This document shows, piece after piece, positions 1 to 9,603 of a DNA stretch of 62,105 bases. The notes below the pieces were generated by a model. That model did no database searches. It was not told the DNA's origin and was given only the letters and a program-made list of their open reading frames with translations. How positions within the stretch are numbered: position 1 is the stretch's first letter; each line of letters starts with the position of its first letter. The DNA comes from Proteiniphilum sp. X52 (GTDB lineage Bacteria > Bacteroidota > Bacteroidia > Bacteroidales > Dysgonomonadaceae): contig NZ_RDSD01000023.1 in NCBI RefSeq assembly GCF_003712195.1, positions 1 to 62,105 of the forward strand. Direction: 5' to 3'. Position numbers and translations under genes: made by a program.

Positions 1-204
1 AGCTACCCCGAAAAGTTCCCCATACAAATGCATGACGCCTTCACACAATTCAAGAAAGCAGATAGACGCAATCATGTGAAATTGAAAAGGGAAGCGCAGG
101 AAAATTATTATCGGTTATTGGCATTGCCCAATTCACAAGGAATATCAATCACGACACCAGATGAGGAAAAGTTAAATCCGTACAATCCCATGGAATTGGA
201 ATAA
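1..204 (+). CDS. C-terminus of a GLPGLI-like family protein (5' end outside window)
   Basis: Frame 1 is open from base 1 to a TAA at 202-204, giving 67 residues of a protein whose start lies upstream. The tail is rich in Lys, Asn and Gln and ends NPYNPMELE, which resembles the NPIELE-type ends I associate with GLPGLI family proteins of Bacteroidota. Those proteins usually sit directly before a carboxypeptidase-regulatory/outer-membrane-barrel protein, as here (next ATG 11 bp later). The open frame and its tight linkage to the next gene are seen directly; the family call rests on the tail and the neighbour only. Confidence 0.55.
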   Translation, partial: SYPEKFPIQMHDAFTQFKKADRRNHVKLKREAQENYYRLLALPNSQGISITTPDEEKLNPYNPMELE

Positions 205-215
205 AATACACTTCT

Positions 216-2870
216 ATGAAACAGTTCTCTATTTGCGTTTTATCACTGCTTGTCCCTTTACTTGCGTACACCCAGACTACGCTGACCGGCACGGTCAAGA
301 ACAGGCAGGGAGAGCCTTTGATTGCCAACATAACCGTGCAGGCCAAGGGAAGCAACACGATTGCCGGGTTTACGACAAGCGACGAAAATGGGAACTACAA
401 AGTGACTTACAAGGGAACAGCCGATTCCCTCGTGGTTACCGTCTCCGGACTTACAGTAGGGAAACATAGCCGTACAGTGCCCAATCGCCCGGGGCAGGTC
501 GATTTCAACATTGAGGAGAAAGTCATTGAGTTGAAAGGGGTAACCGTCACTGCGTCACCAATCCGCCGTGCCGGAGATACCCTCAACTACGCAGTTGGCG
601 TGTATACCGGTCAAAATGACCGCACCATCGAAGATGTATTAAAGAAAATGCCGGGTATTGATGTGGATGAATCAGGTACTATTTCTTACAATAAGAAACC
701 CATCAATAAATTTTATATCGAGAACCTGGATCTTCTACGGGGTCGTTATAGCATTGCAACCAAAAACATTGAAGCGCGGGATGTGGCGACCGTCCAGGTG
801 ATGGAAAATCACCAGCCGGTCAAAGTGTTGGCAGACAAGATGTTTGTCGATGCGGCGGCACTCAACCTTAAATTGAAGGAGAGCGCCAAGGGGAAGCTGA
901 TGATGAATGCCTTGGCGGGAGCCGGTTACGAACCGGCAATGTGGAACGCGGAATTGGTGGCGATGTACTTTGCCCACCGAAAGCAAAACATGACGACCTA
1001 CAAGGGGAATAACGCCGGGAAGGATTTGAATCTGGAGATTGTCACTCACGAAGGATACGATTACGACTATGCGAATTCCGGAAGCAGAGGCATGCTTTCC
1101 ATTACATCCCCTTCCTCCCCCCCGGTCAGTAAGAATAGATACCTAAACAGTATAAGTAATGTTATTGCCGCGAACCAGTTGATTAAAATGAAAAAGGGTA
1201 TGGAAATGACATTCAATGCCATTTACTTCAACGACCGTGTGGGTAAGGAAGGCTATTCGGTTTCAGAGCAGTTTCTGCCTGACGGCAGTTCCGTAAGGAT
1301 CGAGGAAAATATCAAGAGTTTGACCAGGACCAATAATCTGGATTTGTCATTTAGATTGAATTCAAACGAGGAAGAGAAGTATTTCAACAACTCGTTGAAT
1401 ATCAAGGGGAGTTGGGGCAATGATCGGGGAACGGGCGTTACAAGGAGTAATGTGGGAGATATGGACGAAATGCTGTCGCAGTATTTATCCAGGCCTTTTT
1501 TCTCGGTGGGCAACTCCCTGGATTTTATCCGGAACATCAGGAAAAGAAGCTACAAGATTTTATTTTCAATGGACTACAACCACAGCCCTCACGAGTTGAC
1601 GGTGAGTCCGGCAAACTATTTCGGCGACAACAATCTGATTTCCGTGGAGCAAAGTGTGGTCACAGATAATTTCACATCATCGCTCAGGACGTCCTACGGG
1701 TTGAGAAAAGGAAACGTAAACATCGATTATGGCCTGTGGTGTAGCGTGGACCTGAAGGGGCTGGATTCCGAACTGAGAGAAAAAGGTCCTGCCGGTCAAC
1801 TTGTTCCCGCTGCCGACTCACTGAGGAATAACCTTTGGTATAACACCTACCAGGTGGGTGTAAACCAGAATTATACCTACAATAAGGGTGGAAAACTCAA
1901 AGTCACCCTTGCCATTCCTGTCATTAATTATGCCCTGACGGTAAATGACCGGAATCTTGAAACATTCACCGGTTATAACCGCTGGATAATCAATCCTTCA
2001 CTTAAAGTTTCGTATGACCTGACGCACGAACTGGTTTTGGCTGCCGGTGGAAATTTCCGAAAAAATTATGGAAATATGGACGATGCCTACACGGGGTACA
2101 TCATGCATTCTTACCGCAATCTGCTCCGCAATACCGTTAACCGTCTGTTTGAGTCGCGTTCGGGAGGAGCAAACGCATCCATACAATACCGCAATGCTTT
2201 ACGGGCGCTCTTCCTCAATTTTGGTGTCAATTATGGAACCTCGTGGAACAACCTGCTCTATGGTTTTGATTACGATGGTATCATGCAGGTGAAGAGGACC
2301 ATTGACCAACCAACCCGGTCAGAGTACTATGGCCTAAACTTCGGCGGCAGCAAAGGCCTCGGTTTTTGGAAAACAAGGATCGGTATATCAGGAGGGTACA
2401 ACCAAGGCCGTGGAGAACATTTAATACAGGATGAAATTTTGACCTACCGTTCGGAAGGTTACAATGCGGGTGCCTCCATCAATACGTCACCCTCTTCATT
2501 CATTGATCTGAATTATAACTTTGGCTGGTCGAAGAATTGGAGTTTTTCGGAGGAGTCAACGACACGGTTTCCCTCCATCCGCAACCAGAACCATACAGCC
2601 GCTATCTGGATCAACCCTACCAAAAGTTTCAGCATAAACCTGAGAGGAGATTACCGGTACAACAGTGCGGTGAATAATCGTAACATGACTTTTATTGATG
2701 CAAAAATACGTTACAAAAGCGGACGGGCGGAATGGGAACTGGAGTGTAACAACCTCTTTAATGTCAGACAATATGTGTCGGCTTCCTACACGGATTTAAG
2801 TACCTATTATTATAGATACAACCTGCGGCCGAGAAATTTTCTGTTAAGCGTGAGATTTAAATTGAAATAA
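216..2870 (+). CDS. Outer membrane beta-barrel (TonB-receptor-like) protein with carboxypeptidase regulatory-like domain
   Basis: 884 residues. A signal peptide (about residues 1-20) is followed by a carboxypeptidase-D-regulatory-like beta-sandwich (about 22-100), a plug-like region (about 105-225, with the segment IEDVLKKMPGIDVDESG typical of receptor plugs), and a long stretch of alternating aromatic/polar beta strands to the C-terminus, as in outer membrane barrels. No TonB box can be assigned with confidence. It follows the GLPGLI-like gene by 11 bp and precedes a glycosyltransferase and a peptide exporter by 15 bp, so it is probably cotranscribed and acts as the outer-membrane part of that locus, either receptor or export pore. 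The substrate is unknown. Confidence 0.85.
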   Translation: MKQFSICVLSLLVPLLAYTQTTLTGTVKNRQGEPLIANITVQAKGSNTIAGFTTSDENGNYKVTYKGTADSLVVTVSGLTVGKHSRTVPNRPGQVDFNIEEKVIELKGVTVTASPIRRAGDTLNYAVGVYTGQNDRTIEDVLKKMPGIDVDESGTISYNKKPINKFYIENLDLLRGRYSIATKNIEARDVATVQVMENHQPVKVLADKMFVDAAALNLKLKESAKGKLMMNALAGAGYEPAMWNAELVAMYFAHRKQNMTTYKGNNAGKDLNLEIVTHEGYDYDYANSGSRGMLSITSPSSPPVSKNRYLNSISNVIAANQLIKMKKGMEMTFNAIYFNDRVGKEGYSVSEQFLPDGSSVRIEENIKSLTRTNNLDLSFRLNSNEEEKYFNNSLNIKGSWGNDRGTGVTRSNVGDMDEMLSQYLSRPFFSVGNSLDFIRNIRKRSYKILFSMDYNHSPHELTVSPANYFGDNNLISVEQSVVTDNFTSSLRTSYGLRKGNVNIDYGLWCSVDLKGLDSELREKGPAGQLVPAADSLRNNLWYNTYQVGVNQNYTYNKGGKLKVTLAIPVINYALTVNDRNLETFTGYNRWIINPSLKVSYDLTHELVLAAGGNFRKNYGNMDDAYTGYIMHSYRNLLRNTVNRLFESRSGGANASIQYRNALRALFLNFGVNYGTSWNNLLYGFDYDGIMQVKRTIDQPTRSEYYGLNFGGSKGLGFWKTRIGISGGYNQGRGEHLIQDEILTYRSEGYNAGASINTSPSSFIDLNYNFGWSKNWSFSEESTTRFPSIRNQNHTAAIWINPTKSFSINLRGDYRYNSAVNNRNMTFIDAKIRYKSGRAEWELECNNLFNVRQYVSASYTDLSTYYYRYNLRPRNFLLSVRFKLK

Positions 2871-2885
2871 ATATAATTTTTTCGT

Positions 2886-3578
2886 ATGATACCAAAAATA
2901 ATTCATCAGGTGTGGGAAGGACGAAAGGATGTACTACCCGATTTTCATAGAAAATTAGGTGAGACATGGAAAGAGCATCACCCTGATTGGAAATACGAAC
3001 TCTGGAACGGTAAAAAGATGGAGGGATTGATTAGAACGTCCTTCCCTGAAATAGCCGATGTCTATTTTAACTATAAGTATGATGTGCAACGCTGGGATGT
3101 AATCCGTTATCTGATTCTTTATAAAATGGGGGGAATGTATGCTGATTTTGATTACGAATGTTTTGAACCTTTTGATGATTATCTTAATAATAACGGAAAA
3201 TGCTTTTTTGCAATGGAGCCGGTCGAACATTGCCAAGGATTCGAGAACGGTATATATTTCAATAATGCATTGATGATGTCTCCTCCTTGTCATCCGTTTA
3301 TTGAACACATTATTACTTATTTAAAAACAACACCCTTTATTTATACCGGGAACAAATTTCAGGATGTCTTATCTTCTACAGGGCCTAAAATGCTAACATC
3401 TCTTTATAGTAAATATGAAAATAAAGCTATTATCGATTTTTTTCCGGCAGAAAGAGTTTCTCCATGGTTGCCAGAAGATGTAAGACATTATATCTATCAT
3501 GAAGGGGACATAGAGAAATTAGAAAAGAAATTGGAAAAGGCCATGGCAATTCATTATTTTTTTGGCTCATGGGTATAA
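2886..3578 (+). CDS. GT32-type glycosyltransferase (OCH1/Gly_transf_sug family)
   Basis: 230 residues starting MIPKIIHQVWEG, the classic opening of GT32/OCH1-like transferases. The DXD metal/nucleotide-sugar motif is D87-F88-D89 in MYADFDYE, after the family block RWDVIRYLILYKMGG. No signal peptide or membrane segment is visible, so it should be cytoplasmic and use a nucleotide sugar. It lies 15 bp after the barrel gene and 9 bp before the C39 ABC exporter, which suggests it modifies the exported cargo (a glycosylated peptide or protein) or a linked surface glycan. It is more AT-rich than its neighbours. Fold and motif are clear; donor and acceptor are unknown. Confidence 0.85.
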   Translation: MIPKIIHQVWEGRKDVLPDFHRKLGETWKEHHPDWKYELWNGKKMEGLIRTSFPEIADVYFNYKYDVQRWDVIRYLILYKMGGMYADFDYECFEPFDDYLNNNGKCFFAMEPVEHCQGFENGIYFNNALMMSPPCHPFIEHIITYLKTTPFIYTGNKFQDVLSSTGPKMLTSLYSKYENKAIIDFFPAERVSPWLPEDVRHYIYHEGDIEKLEKKLEKAMAIHYFFGSWV

Positions 3579-3587
3579 TTTTTTATA

Positions 3588-5813
3588 ATGCAGAAACCAT
3601 TTCCTATATATACACAATTAGACTCGATGGACTGCGGTCCCACATGCCTGCGCATGATTGCCAAGCATTACGGGCGCAGCTATACGTTACAAACCTTGCG
3701 TGAAAGAAGTTTCATCACTCGTGAAGGAGTGAGTATGTTGGGTATTAGCGATGCAGCCGAAAGCATTGGAATGCATACGCAAGGTGTGAAAATCACGCTT
3801 GAACAATTGACGGAAGGAGAACCTCTACCCTGCATCCTACATTGGAATCAGAATCATTTTGTGGTGTTGTACCGCATTACCTCCGCTACAAAATGGAGAG
3901 AGGAAGGGGGAAAGCAAAGATTCTACATAGCTGATCCTGCTGGTCAAAAATATACAATGAACCAGGAAGAATTCTGTCGTTGCTGGTATAGTTCCAAGGA
4001 GAAAGGAAAAGAAACCGGAACGGCTCTACTGTTGCATCCTACTCCCGATTTTTACGATTACGAGGACGACAAGGAAAAACAGGAAAAGAACTTGGGGTAT
4101 TTTTTCCGTTATTTGTTGCCCTACAAATCGCAATATGCCCAAATAGTCGTGGGAATGATGCTGGGAAGCATCCTCTCCCTGATTTTCCCTTTTCTGACAC
4201 AAGCCGTGGTCGACCAGGGTATCGGTAACAGTAACCTGAGTTTTATATCGTTAATACTTATTGCACAGTTTGTTTTGTCGATAACCCAAATGGGCATGGG
4301 TTTTCTCCAGAGCTGGATTTCCCTTCATACCAATACCCGTGTCAGTATTTCTTTGATTTCAGATTTCCTGGCCAAGTTGATGAAACTGCCTGTAAGTTTC
4401 TTCGACGCGAGGAACATCGGCGACATCATGCAACGCATCGGCGACCATGGGCGTATCCAAGGATTCATGTCCGGAACTACTTTGTCCACGCTCTTTTCCT
4501 TTGCAAACTTCTTTGTTTTTGCTTTTATCCTTGCCTATTACAATTTCACCATCCTGCTTGTTTTTTTGGTGGGAAACACCTTTTATATAACCTGGATCTT
4601 ATTGTTTATGCGCTACCGCAAGAAGTTGGATTATAAGCGGTTTATCCAGTCGGCCGCCAACCAGAGCAATACAATCCAACTAATTACCGGCATGCAGGAA
4701 ATCAAACTCAATAACTGTGAAAAGCAACAACGGTGGAAGTGGGAACGCATCCAGGTGAAAATGTTCAAAATCAGCATACAGGGAATGGCATTAGGGCAAT
4801 ACCAGCAAATAGGGTCCATATTCTTCAGCCAGACCACCGGTTTATTAATCTCGTTCCTGTCGGCCAAGGCAGTAGTGGAGGGAAACATTACACTGGGCAT
4901 GATGATGTCCATCAGTTATATAATCGGGCAACTCTCAGGTCCCATCGGGCAGGTGATAGGTTTTGCACAGTCGTTGCAGGATGCCAAGATAAGCCTTGAA
5001 CGCCTGAATGAAATCCACAATAAGGAGGACGAGGAGCAAACGATTGAAAATAAAATAAATATCTTGCCTGAAAACAAAACAATTAAGATGGAAAATGTCT
5101 CTTTCAGCTACGATGGGGCAGAACGTGATTATGTGTTGGATGAGTTAAGCCTGACAATTCCACAAAACAAAGTGACGGCCATTGTGGGAGCTAGCGGAAG
5201 CGGGAAAACGACCATAATAAAACTCTTAATGGGTTTTTATCCGCCCGTCAAAGGGAAAATCAGCATAGATAATATTCCTTTGGATGAAATCAATCCGCAT
5301 TTATGGCGGCAAAAAACCGGGGCGGTGATGCAGGATGGGTTTGTCTTTTCCGACACGATAGCCAACAATATTGCCGTAGGGGAAGATGAAGTCGACAAAA
5401 AACGTTTGTTGCATGCGGTAGAAACCGCCAATATTCGTGAGTTTATCGAATCGCTCCCGTTGAAATACAACTCAAAAATCGGCATGGAAGGCAGCGGTAT
5501 CAGCCAGGGACAGCGGCAACGCCTTTTTATTGCCCGTGCCGTATATAAAAATCCCGATTTTTTGTTTTTCGACGAGGCTACCAATTCGTTGGATGCCAAC
5601 AATGAAAAGATAATAATGGAAAACCTGAAGGAATTCTATAAAGGAAAAACAGTAGTGATAGTCGCCCATCGGTTAAGCACGGTACAACACGCCGACAAAA
5701 TCATCGTGTTGGATAAAGGAAAAATAGTGGAAGAAGGCACCCATGCCGGATTGACCGGAATGCGTGGAGCCTATTACACACTGGTAAAGAACCAACTGGA
5801 GTTGGGTACATGA
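3588..5813 (+). CDS. Peptidase-containing ABC transporter (C39 leader peptidase, bacteriocin-type exporter)
   Basis: 741 residues in the usual PCAT order. The N-terminal C39 cysteine peptidase has Cys16 in MDCGPTCL, His90 in QNHFVVLY and Asp116 in IADPAG, so the catalytic set is intact. The transmembrane domain spans about residues 160-440. The nucleotide-binding domain carries Walker A GASGSGKT (about 535), signature SQGQRQR (about 638), Walker B FLFFDEA (about 660) and H-loop AHRLS. Such proteins cleave a double-glycine-type leader and export the mature peptide through the inner membrane. An HlyD-family adaptor follows 25 bp later. No precursor with a double-glycine leader is in this window; it may lie upstream of base 1 or elsewhere. 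Confidence 0.95.
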   Translation: MQKPFPIYTQLDSMDCGPTCLRMIAKHYGRSYTLQTLRERSFITREGVSMLGISDAAESIGMHTQGVKITLEQLTEGEPLPCILHWNQNHFVVLYRITSATKWREEGGKQRFYIADPAGQKYTMNQEEFCRCWYSSKEKGKETGTALLLHPTPDFYDYEDDKEKQEKNLGYFFRYLLPYKSQYAQIVVGMMLGSILSLIFPFLTQAVVDQGIGNSNLSFISLILIAQFVLSITQMGMGFLQSWISLHTNTRVSISLISDFLAKLMKLPVSFFDARNIGDIMQRIGDHGRIQGFMSGTTLSTLFSFANFFVFAFILAYYNFTILLVFLVGNTFYITWILLFMRYRKKLDYKRFIQSAANQSNTIQLITGMQEIKLNNCEKQQRWKWERIQVKMFKISIQGMALGQYQQIGSIFFSQTTGLLISFLSAKAVVEGNITLGMMMSISYIIGQLSGPIGQVIGFAQSLQDAKISLERLNEIHNKEDEEQTIENKINILPENKTIKMENVSFSYDGAERDYVLDELSLTIPQNKVTAIVGASGSGKTTIIKLLMGFYPPVKGKISIDNIPLDEINPHLWRQKTGAVMQDGFVFSDTIANNIAVGEDEVDKKRLLHAVETANIREFIESLPLKYNSKIGMEGSGISQGQRQRLFIARAVYKNPDFLFFDEATNSLDANNEKIIMENLKEFYKGKTVVIVAHRLSTVQHADKIIVLDKGKIVEEGTHAGLTGMRGAYYTLVKNQLELGT

Positions 5814-5838
5814 CCCACGCAATTGTATTGGCAGTGAT

Positions 5839-7209
5839 ATGGATATGGAAAAAGAAGAAGATAAAATAGAATTGCGCAGCGAGGAATTTCAAGAAGTGCT
5901 TGGAACGGTTCCCCCATGGATATTGCAATGGGGCATTACTTTTTTGGCCATCGTAGTTCTGATTCTATTGATAGGGAGTGCGATGTTCAAATACCCCGAT
6001 GTGATCTCTGCGCAGGTAACCATTACGGGCACAACGCCGCCCGCGTCGGTCGTCGCCCATGCTTCCGGCAAGATAAAAGAGCTGTATGTGAAAGACAATC
6101 AAGAGGTGAAATCGGGTGATTACCTCGCAGTGATAGACAATACCGCCAATACGAATGACGTAAGATTATTGAAAGAGTCGTTACGTGCCTTCTCAGCCAT
6201 CTCCACGGGAGGAGATACAGAAAAAAACACCTTGGGCCTACAACACACCAATCATTTGAACAAGGAATTACAGCTTGGCAATATCCAATCAATATATTCA
6301 CAATATTATACAGCACATTTCCAATACAATGAATACAAGCGCCTGCTGTATTACCCGCAAAAGCTTGAAATAACCAAACAACGGATAGTGGAACATGAAA
6401 AACAGCGTAAAAACTTGCAAAGACAATATGAATTGATAAAAGAGCAAGCACGTTTACAGGAAAACCAATACCAACGGGATGTCAAATTAAACGAAAAAGG
6501 TATAGTATCAGATGAAGAACTGGAACAATCCCGGTCACAATACCTGCAATCGGAATTGACACTTGAAAGTATGCAGGCGGCCACCAATAGTATGGGTATA
6601 CAAATTGAACAATTAAAAGAAACGTTATTGGACACAAGGCAATTGGATACGGAAACGTTAAACGACCTGGAGACAAGGTTACGGACGCTTGTAACCCAGT
6701 TGGAAGTAGCCATCGAAGAATGGGAAATGAGTTTTGTGCTGAAATCGCCGATTGACGGCAAGGTCACATTTACCAGTTTCTGGTCCGAAAATCAGGTCGT
6801 TACGGCCGGACATGAAGTTTTCTCTGTGGTGAGCAGCCTGTCCCCATCCTCCTCCTATTTTATTTTTGGCAAAGCTCTCCTTCCCATAGCACGTAGCGGA
6901 AAAGTGAAAATAGGCCAGAAAGTAAATATCCGGCTGGAAAATTTTCCCGAAAACGAATTCGGCATTTTACAGGGGCAGGTAAAAAACATATCGTTGGTGC
7001 CTGTTAGTGCGGGACAAGCTGCGGCCGAAAACGGTGCGGCATATTATACCATTGATATCATACTTCCAGATAGGCTGACAACTACCTATAAAAAAGAATT
7101 GCCTTATCTTCCCCACATGCAGGGACGCGCCGACATCATTACCGAAGATATTTCGCTTCTCGAAAGGTTTTTCCTTCCAATGAAAAGGATTTTGAGTGAA
7201 AGCTTGTAA
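5839..7209 (+). CDS. HlyD-family membrane fusion protein (peptide export adaptor)
   Basis: 456 residues. A short acidic cytoplasmic start is followed by one membrane helix (about 28-48), a biotinyl-lipoyl-like half (HASGKIKELYVKDNQEVKSGD, about 75-95), a long coiled-coil hairpin (about 160-290), the second lipoyl half (LKSPIDGKVTF, near 310) and a beta-barrel domain. This is the periplasmic adaptor expected for the preceding C39 ABC exporter, 25 bp upstream, linking it to an outer-membrane protein. The second Met (5845) is an alternative start. It appears to be the last gene of the export operon, since 250 bp without a convincing gene follow. Confidence 0.9.
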   Translation: MDMEKEEDKIELRSEEFQEVLGTVPPWILQWGITFLAIVVLILLIGSAMFKYPDVISAQVTITGTTPPASVVAHASGKIKELYVKDNQEVKSGDYLAVIDNTANTNDVRLLKESLRAFSAISTGGDTEKNTLGLQHTNHLNKELQLGNIQSIYSQYYTAHFQYNEYKRLLYYPQKLEITKQRIVEHEKQRKNLQRQYELIKEQARLQENQYQRDVKLNEKGIVSDEELEQSRSQYLQSELTLESMQAATNSMGIQIEQLKETLLDTRQLDTETLNDLETRLRTLVTQLEVAIEEWEMSFVLKSPIDGKVTFTSFWSENQVVTAGHEVFSVVSSLSPSSSYFIFGKALLPIARSGKVKIGQKVNIRLENFPENEFGILQGQVKNISLVPVSAGQAAAENGAAYYTIDIILPDRLTTTYKKELPYLPHMQGRADIITEDISLLERFFLPMKRILSESL

Positions 7210-7459
7210 AATCTCGATAGTGATTTTTTGACAGACAATTTGATGTCACAATTTGGAATTGTTTACCGACTGCCTTGGATTATCCGAAGCTGTAAAACTT
7301 TTTGTATCTTTGTGGAAAATAAGAATGCGTCTGGGACAAGCTCAAACAAGTTTGACTTTTCTCTCGGCTTTCATTATATTTGCCGGAGTGTGGTGATGCT
7401 TGTACTGAAAAATCTCTATGCTAAGTGTATGAACTTCTTGACTCCTAAACATTCAATAT
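7210..7459. other. Intergenic region, weak promoter only
   Basis: No convincing gene. TATCTTTG at 7305-7312 matches the Bacteroidota -7 consensus TAnnTTTG, but no TTTG box lies at the right distance upstream (the nearest TTGG is 26 bp away). It may drive the next gene, whose ATG is about 150 bp downstream. Confidence 0.35.
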
Positions 7460-8245
7460 ATGAAGCGAATTGAAACATTGACCTTGTCGGTCTTATTATT
7501 GACATTCTTGACCGCTCTTCCTGCTCATCCACAGGAGGATAGTGAAAACCAATACACCTTCCTGCTCACCGGGGCATCCTTTGCCTCGCCCAACAACGGT
7601 TGGTTCGAGGTGGGATGCCGATTGACAGGCGCGACTCCACTGAACAGAGCCGTTGGAGGAGAAGCGATCGCCGATGCCGCCAACCGGATGGCGGAAGGCA
7701 CACTCTACTCCAAAGAAGAACTCGAAGAGATAGATGCGTTGGTGATCATGCAGGTACACGACAGGGATGTGTGGGGTTCCTCTCCGCTGAAAGAAGATTA
7801 TACCGATTACAATATCCCGTTTGACCGCGGCAACTACGCCGCCGCGTTCGACTATGTGATCAAACGTTACCTCACGGAATGTTATAATCTGAAATTCGAT
7901 GAAAATTCAAAATACTATAATACCCGTATGGGAAAGCCGGCGGTAATAGTGCTTTGCACCGACTGGCACGACGGAAGAGTGACTTACAACACCTCCGTGC
8001 GGAAGCTGGCGGAGAAATGGGGATTCCCGGTAGTGGAATTCGATAAATATATCGGTTTCTCCAGGAATAGTGTCCATCCCGTCACCAGACAACAGACCAG
8101 CCTGCTCTTTACGGGCGACAATCAGCAGATCGCCGGCGAGAAATTCGGATGGCATCCCGAAAACGGTCAGGATAGTTATATCCAGCGGCGTATGGGAGCC
8201 ATCTTTGCCGATACAATGCGGAAAATATTTCCCATAAAAGATTGA
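7460..8245 (+). CDS. DUF5040-type secreted SGNH-like hydrolase
   Basis: 261 residues with a signal peptide (about 1-24, ending PAHPQ). GASFASPNNGW resembles block I of SGNH/GDSL hydrolases (Ser after Ala), AVGGEAIADAANRM gives the block II Gly, and NSVHPVTRQQ near the C-terminus could supply the block V His. The overall sequence matches what I know of DUF5040 proteins from Bacteroides. It is probably a periplasmic or surface esterase-like enzyme of unknown substrate. The preceding 250 bp and the unrelated next gene suggest a single transcription unit. The family call is moderately sure; catalysis is inferred from motifs only. Confidence 0.7.
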   Translation: MKRIETLTLSVLLLTFLTALPAHPQEDSENQYTFLLTGASFASPNNGWFEVGCRLTGATPLNRAVGGEAIADAANRMAEGTLYSKEELEEIDALVIMQVHDRDVWGSSPLKEDYTDYNIPFDRGNYAAAFDYVIKRYLTECYNLKFDENSKYYNTRMGKPAVIVLCTDWHDGRVTYNTSVRKLAEKWGFPVVEFDKYIGFSRNSVHPVTRQQTSLLFTGDNQQIAGEKFGWHPENGQDSYIQRRMGAIFADTMRKIFPIKD

Positions 8246-8276
8246 CCTTCGGTTAATGGGAACAATAATCAAATAT

Positions 8277-8318
8277 TTTGTAATTTGTAATTTGTAATTG
8301 GTAATTGGTAATTTATAA
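8277..8318 (+). repeat. Heptad tandem repeat, TTTGTAA class (6 units)
   Basis: Six consecutive 7-bp units: TTTGTAA three times, TTGGTAA twice, TTTATAA once, ending 7 bp before the Nif3 start codon. It is the same class as the AATTACx arrays at 27581 and 51306 read on the other strand, and as the array at 22714. Confidence 0.9.
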
Positions 8319-8325
8319 CTATCCC

Positions 8326-9420
8326 ATGCGAATAAAAGAGATTATCCAGACCATTGAACAGGTCGCCCCGCTACCGCTACAGGAAGGATATGACAACAGC
8401 GGACTGCAGGTGGGGGACGCGAACCGGGAAGTAACCGGTATCCTGTTATGTATTGATGTGACCGAGGACGTGATCGATGAAGCCCTTTCTTTAGGCTGTA
8501 ACCTTATCATTTCGCATCACCCCGTCGCCTTCCGGCCGTTCAAGTCGCTCACCGGAAAGAATTACACGGAACGGTGCATGATGCAGGCTGTCCGGCACGA
8601 CATCGCGCTCTATGCCGCGCACACCAATCTGGATAACGCGCGGGGAGGTGTAAACTACAAGCTGGCGGAGATGCTGGAATTGCAGAACGTGAAGATCCTG
8701 CAACCCCTGGAAAATGCGTTGTTGAAATTCGTGACCACCGTGCCGCTCCAGCATGCCGAGAGTGTCAGGAACGCCCTGTTCAATGCCGGTGCGGGGGGTA
8801 TCGGGAATTACGACAGTTGCAGTTATAACCTCTCGGGAGAAGGCACATTCCGGGCAAAGGAGGGAGCCAGTCCCCACATAGGAGAGATCGGCCGGCTTCA
8901 TTTTGAGCCGGAAGTGAGAATAGAAACCGTGATCCCTGTCATGAAAAGGGAAGAGGTGCTTCGGGCGTTGCTGTCAGTACATCCCTATGAAGAGCCGGTG
9001 TTTGATTTCTATCCCATAGCCAACGACTGGCCGCAACACGGCAGCGGCGTGGTGGGGGTATTGCCGGAACCGATGCCGGAGCAGGAATTTTTATATCTGT
9101 TGAAAGATATTTTTAATTTACCCACCATACAACACTCAAAAACGCAGGGGAGGGAAATCCGTGACGTGGCGCTCTGCGGCGGTGCCGGCGCATTCCTTAT
9201 CCCCAGGGCCATCGCTTATGGTGCCGATGCTTTTATCACCGGTGAAGCAAAATACAATCACTTTTTCGATGTGGAAGGACGTATCCTCCTGGCGGTGGTC
9301 GGTCATTATGAGTCGGAAATCTGCACAAAAGAGATTTTTTTCGATCTTATTTCGAGAAAATTCCCTACCTTTGCACTACATAAATCGGCGTTCGACTCGA
9401 ATCCGGTGAAGTATCTGTAA
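8326..9420 (+). CDS. Nif3-like dinuclear metal center protein (DUF34, GTP cyclohydrolase I type 2-like)
   Basis: 364 residues from the ATG at 8326; an earlier in-frame TTG lies inside the repeat and is not credible. The sequence starts MRIKEIIQTIEQVAPLPLQE and carries the metal-binding His pair in IISHHPV, the TNLD motif (AAHTNLDNARGG) and the C-terminal VVGHYESE, all typical of Nif3. The length matches the longer form with a PII/CutA-like domain inserted between the halves (about residues 125-230). Family members form hexamers with two metal ions per site; the physiological reaction is unsettled. Many Bacteroidota carry this gene directly before the zinc-ribbon gene found next. Confidence 0.95.
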   Translation: MRIKEIIQTIEQVAPLPLQEGYDNSGLQVGDANREVTGILLCIDVTEDVIDEALSLGCNLIISHHPVAFRPFKSLTGKNYTERCMMQAVRHDIALYAAHTNLDNARGGVNYKLAEMLELQNVKILQPLENALLKFVTTVPLQHAESVRNALFNAGAGGIGNYDSCSYNLSGEGTFRAKEGASPHIGEIGRLHFEPEVRIETVIPVMKREEVLRALLSVHPYEEPVFDFYPIANDWPQHGSGVVGVLPEPMPEQEFLYLLKDIFNLPTIQHSKTQGREIRDVALCGGAGAFLIPRAIAYGADAFITGEAKYNHFFDVEGRILLAVVGHYESEICTKEIFFDLISRKFPTFALHKSAFDSNPVKYL

Positions 9421-9461
9421 AAAGGCGGTCCGACTTGTTCCCGCGACTACAGGGAAATGTG

Positions 9462-9501
9462 GTAATGAAACGATCGATCATCGTTCATTACTACATTTTT
9501 T
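9462..9501 (+). terminator. Probable intrinsic terminator after the Nif3 gene
   Basis: A hairpin of 12 bp with one bulged A (arms from 9462 and to 9491, loop CGATC) is followed by a T run at 9496-9501. It lies 41 bp after the stop codon. Confidence 0.6.
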
Positions 9502-9603
9502 GATTTATAATGTGATTATTGTGAGTCTTGGGTGTGCGATTTGGTTACATCCACACGGTTTGCAAAACTTGATGAAATGAATATTGATAAACAACTATGA
9601 ATT

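Noticed and set aside
7228-7473. 81-codon frame between the HlyD gene and the DUF5040 gene
   Set aside because: No signal, no family resemblance, spans the promoter-like box and runs into the next gene.
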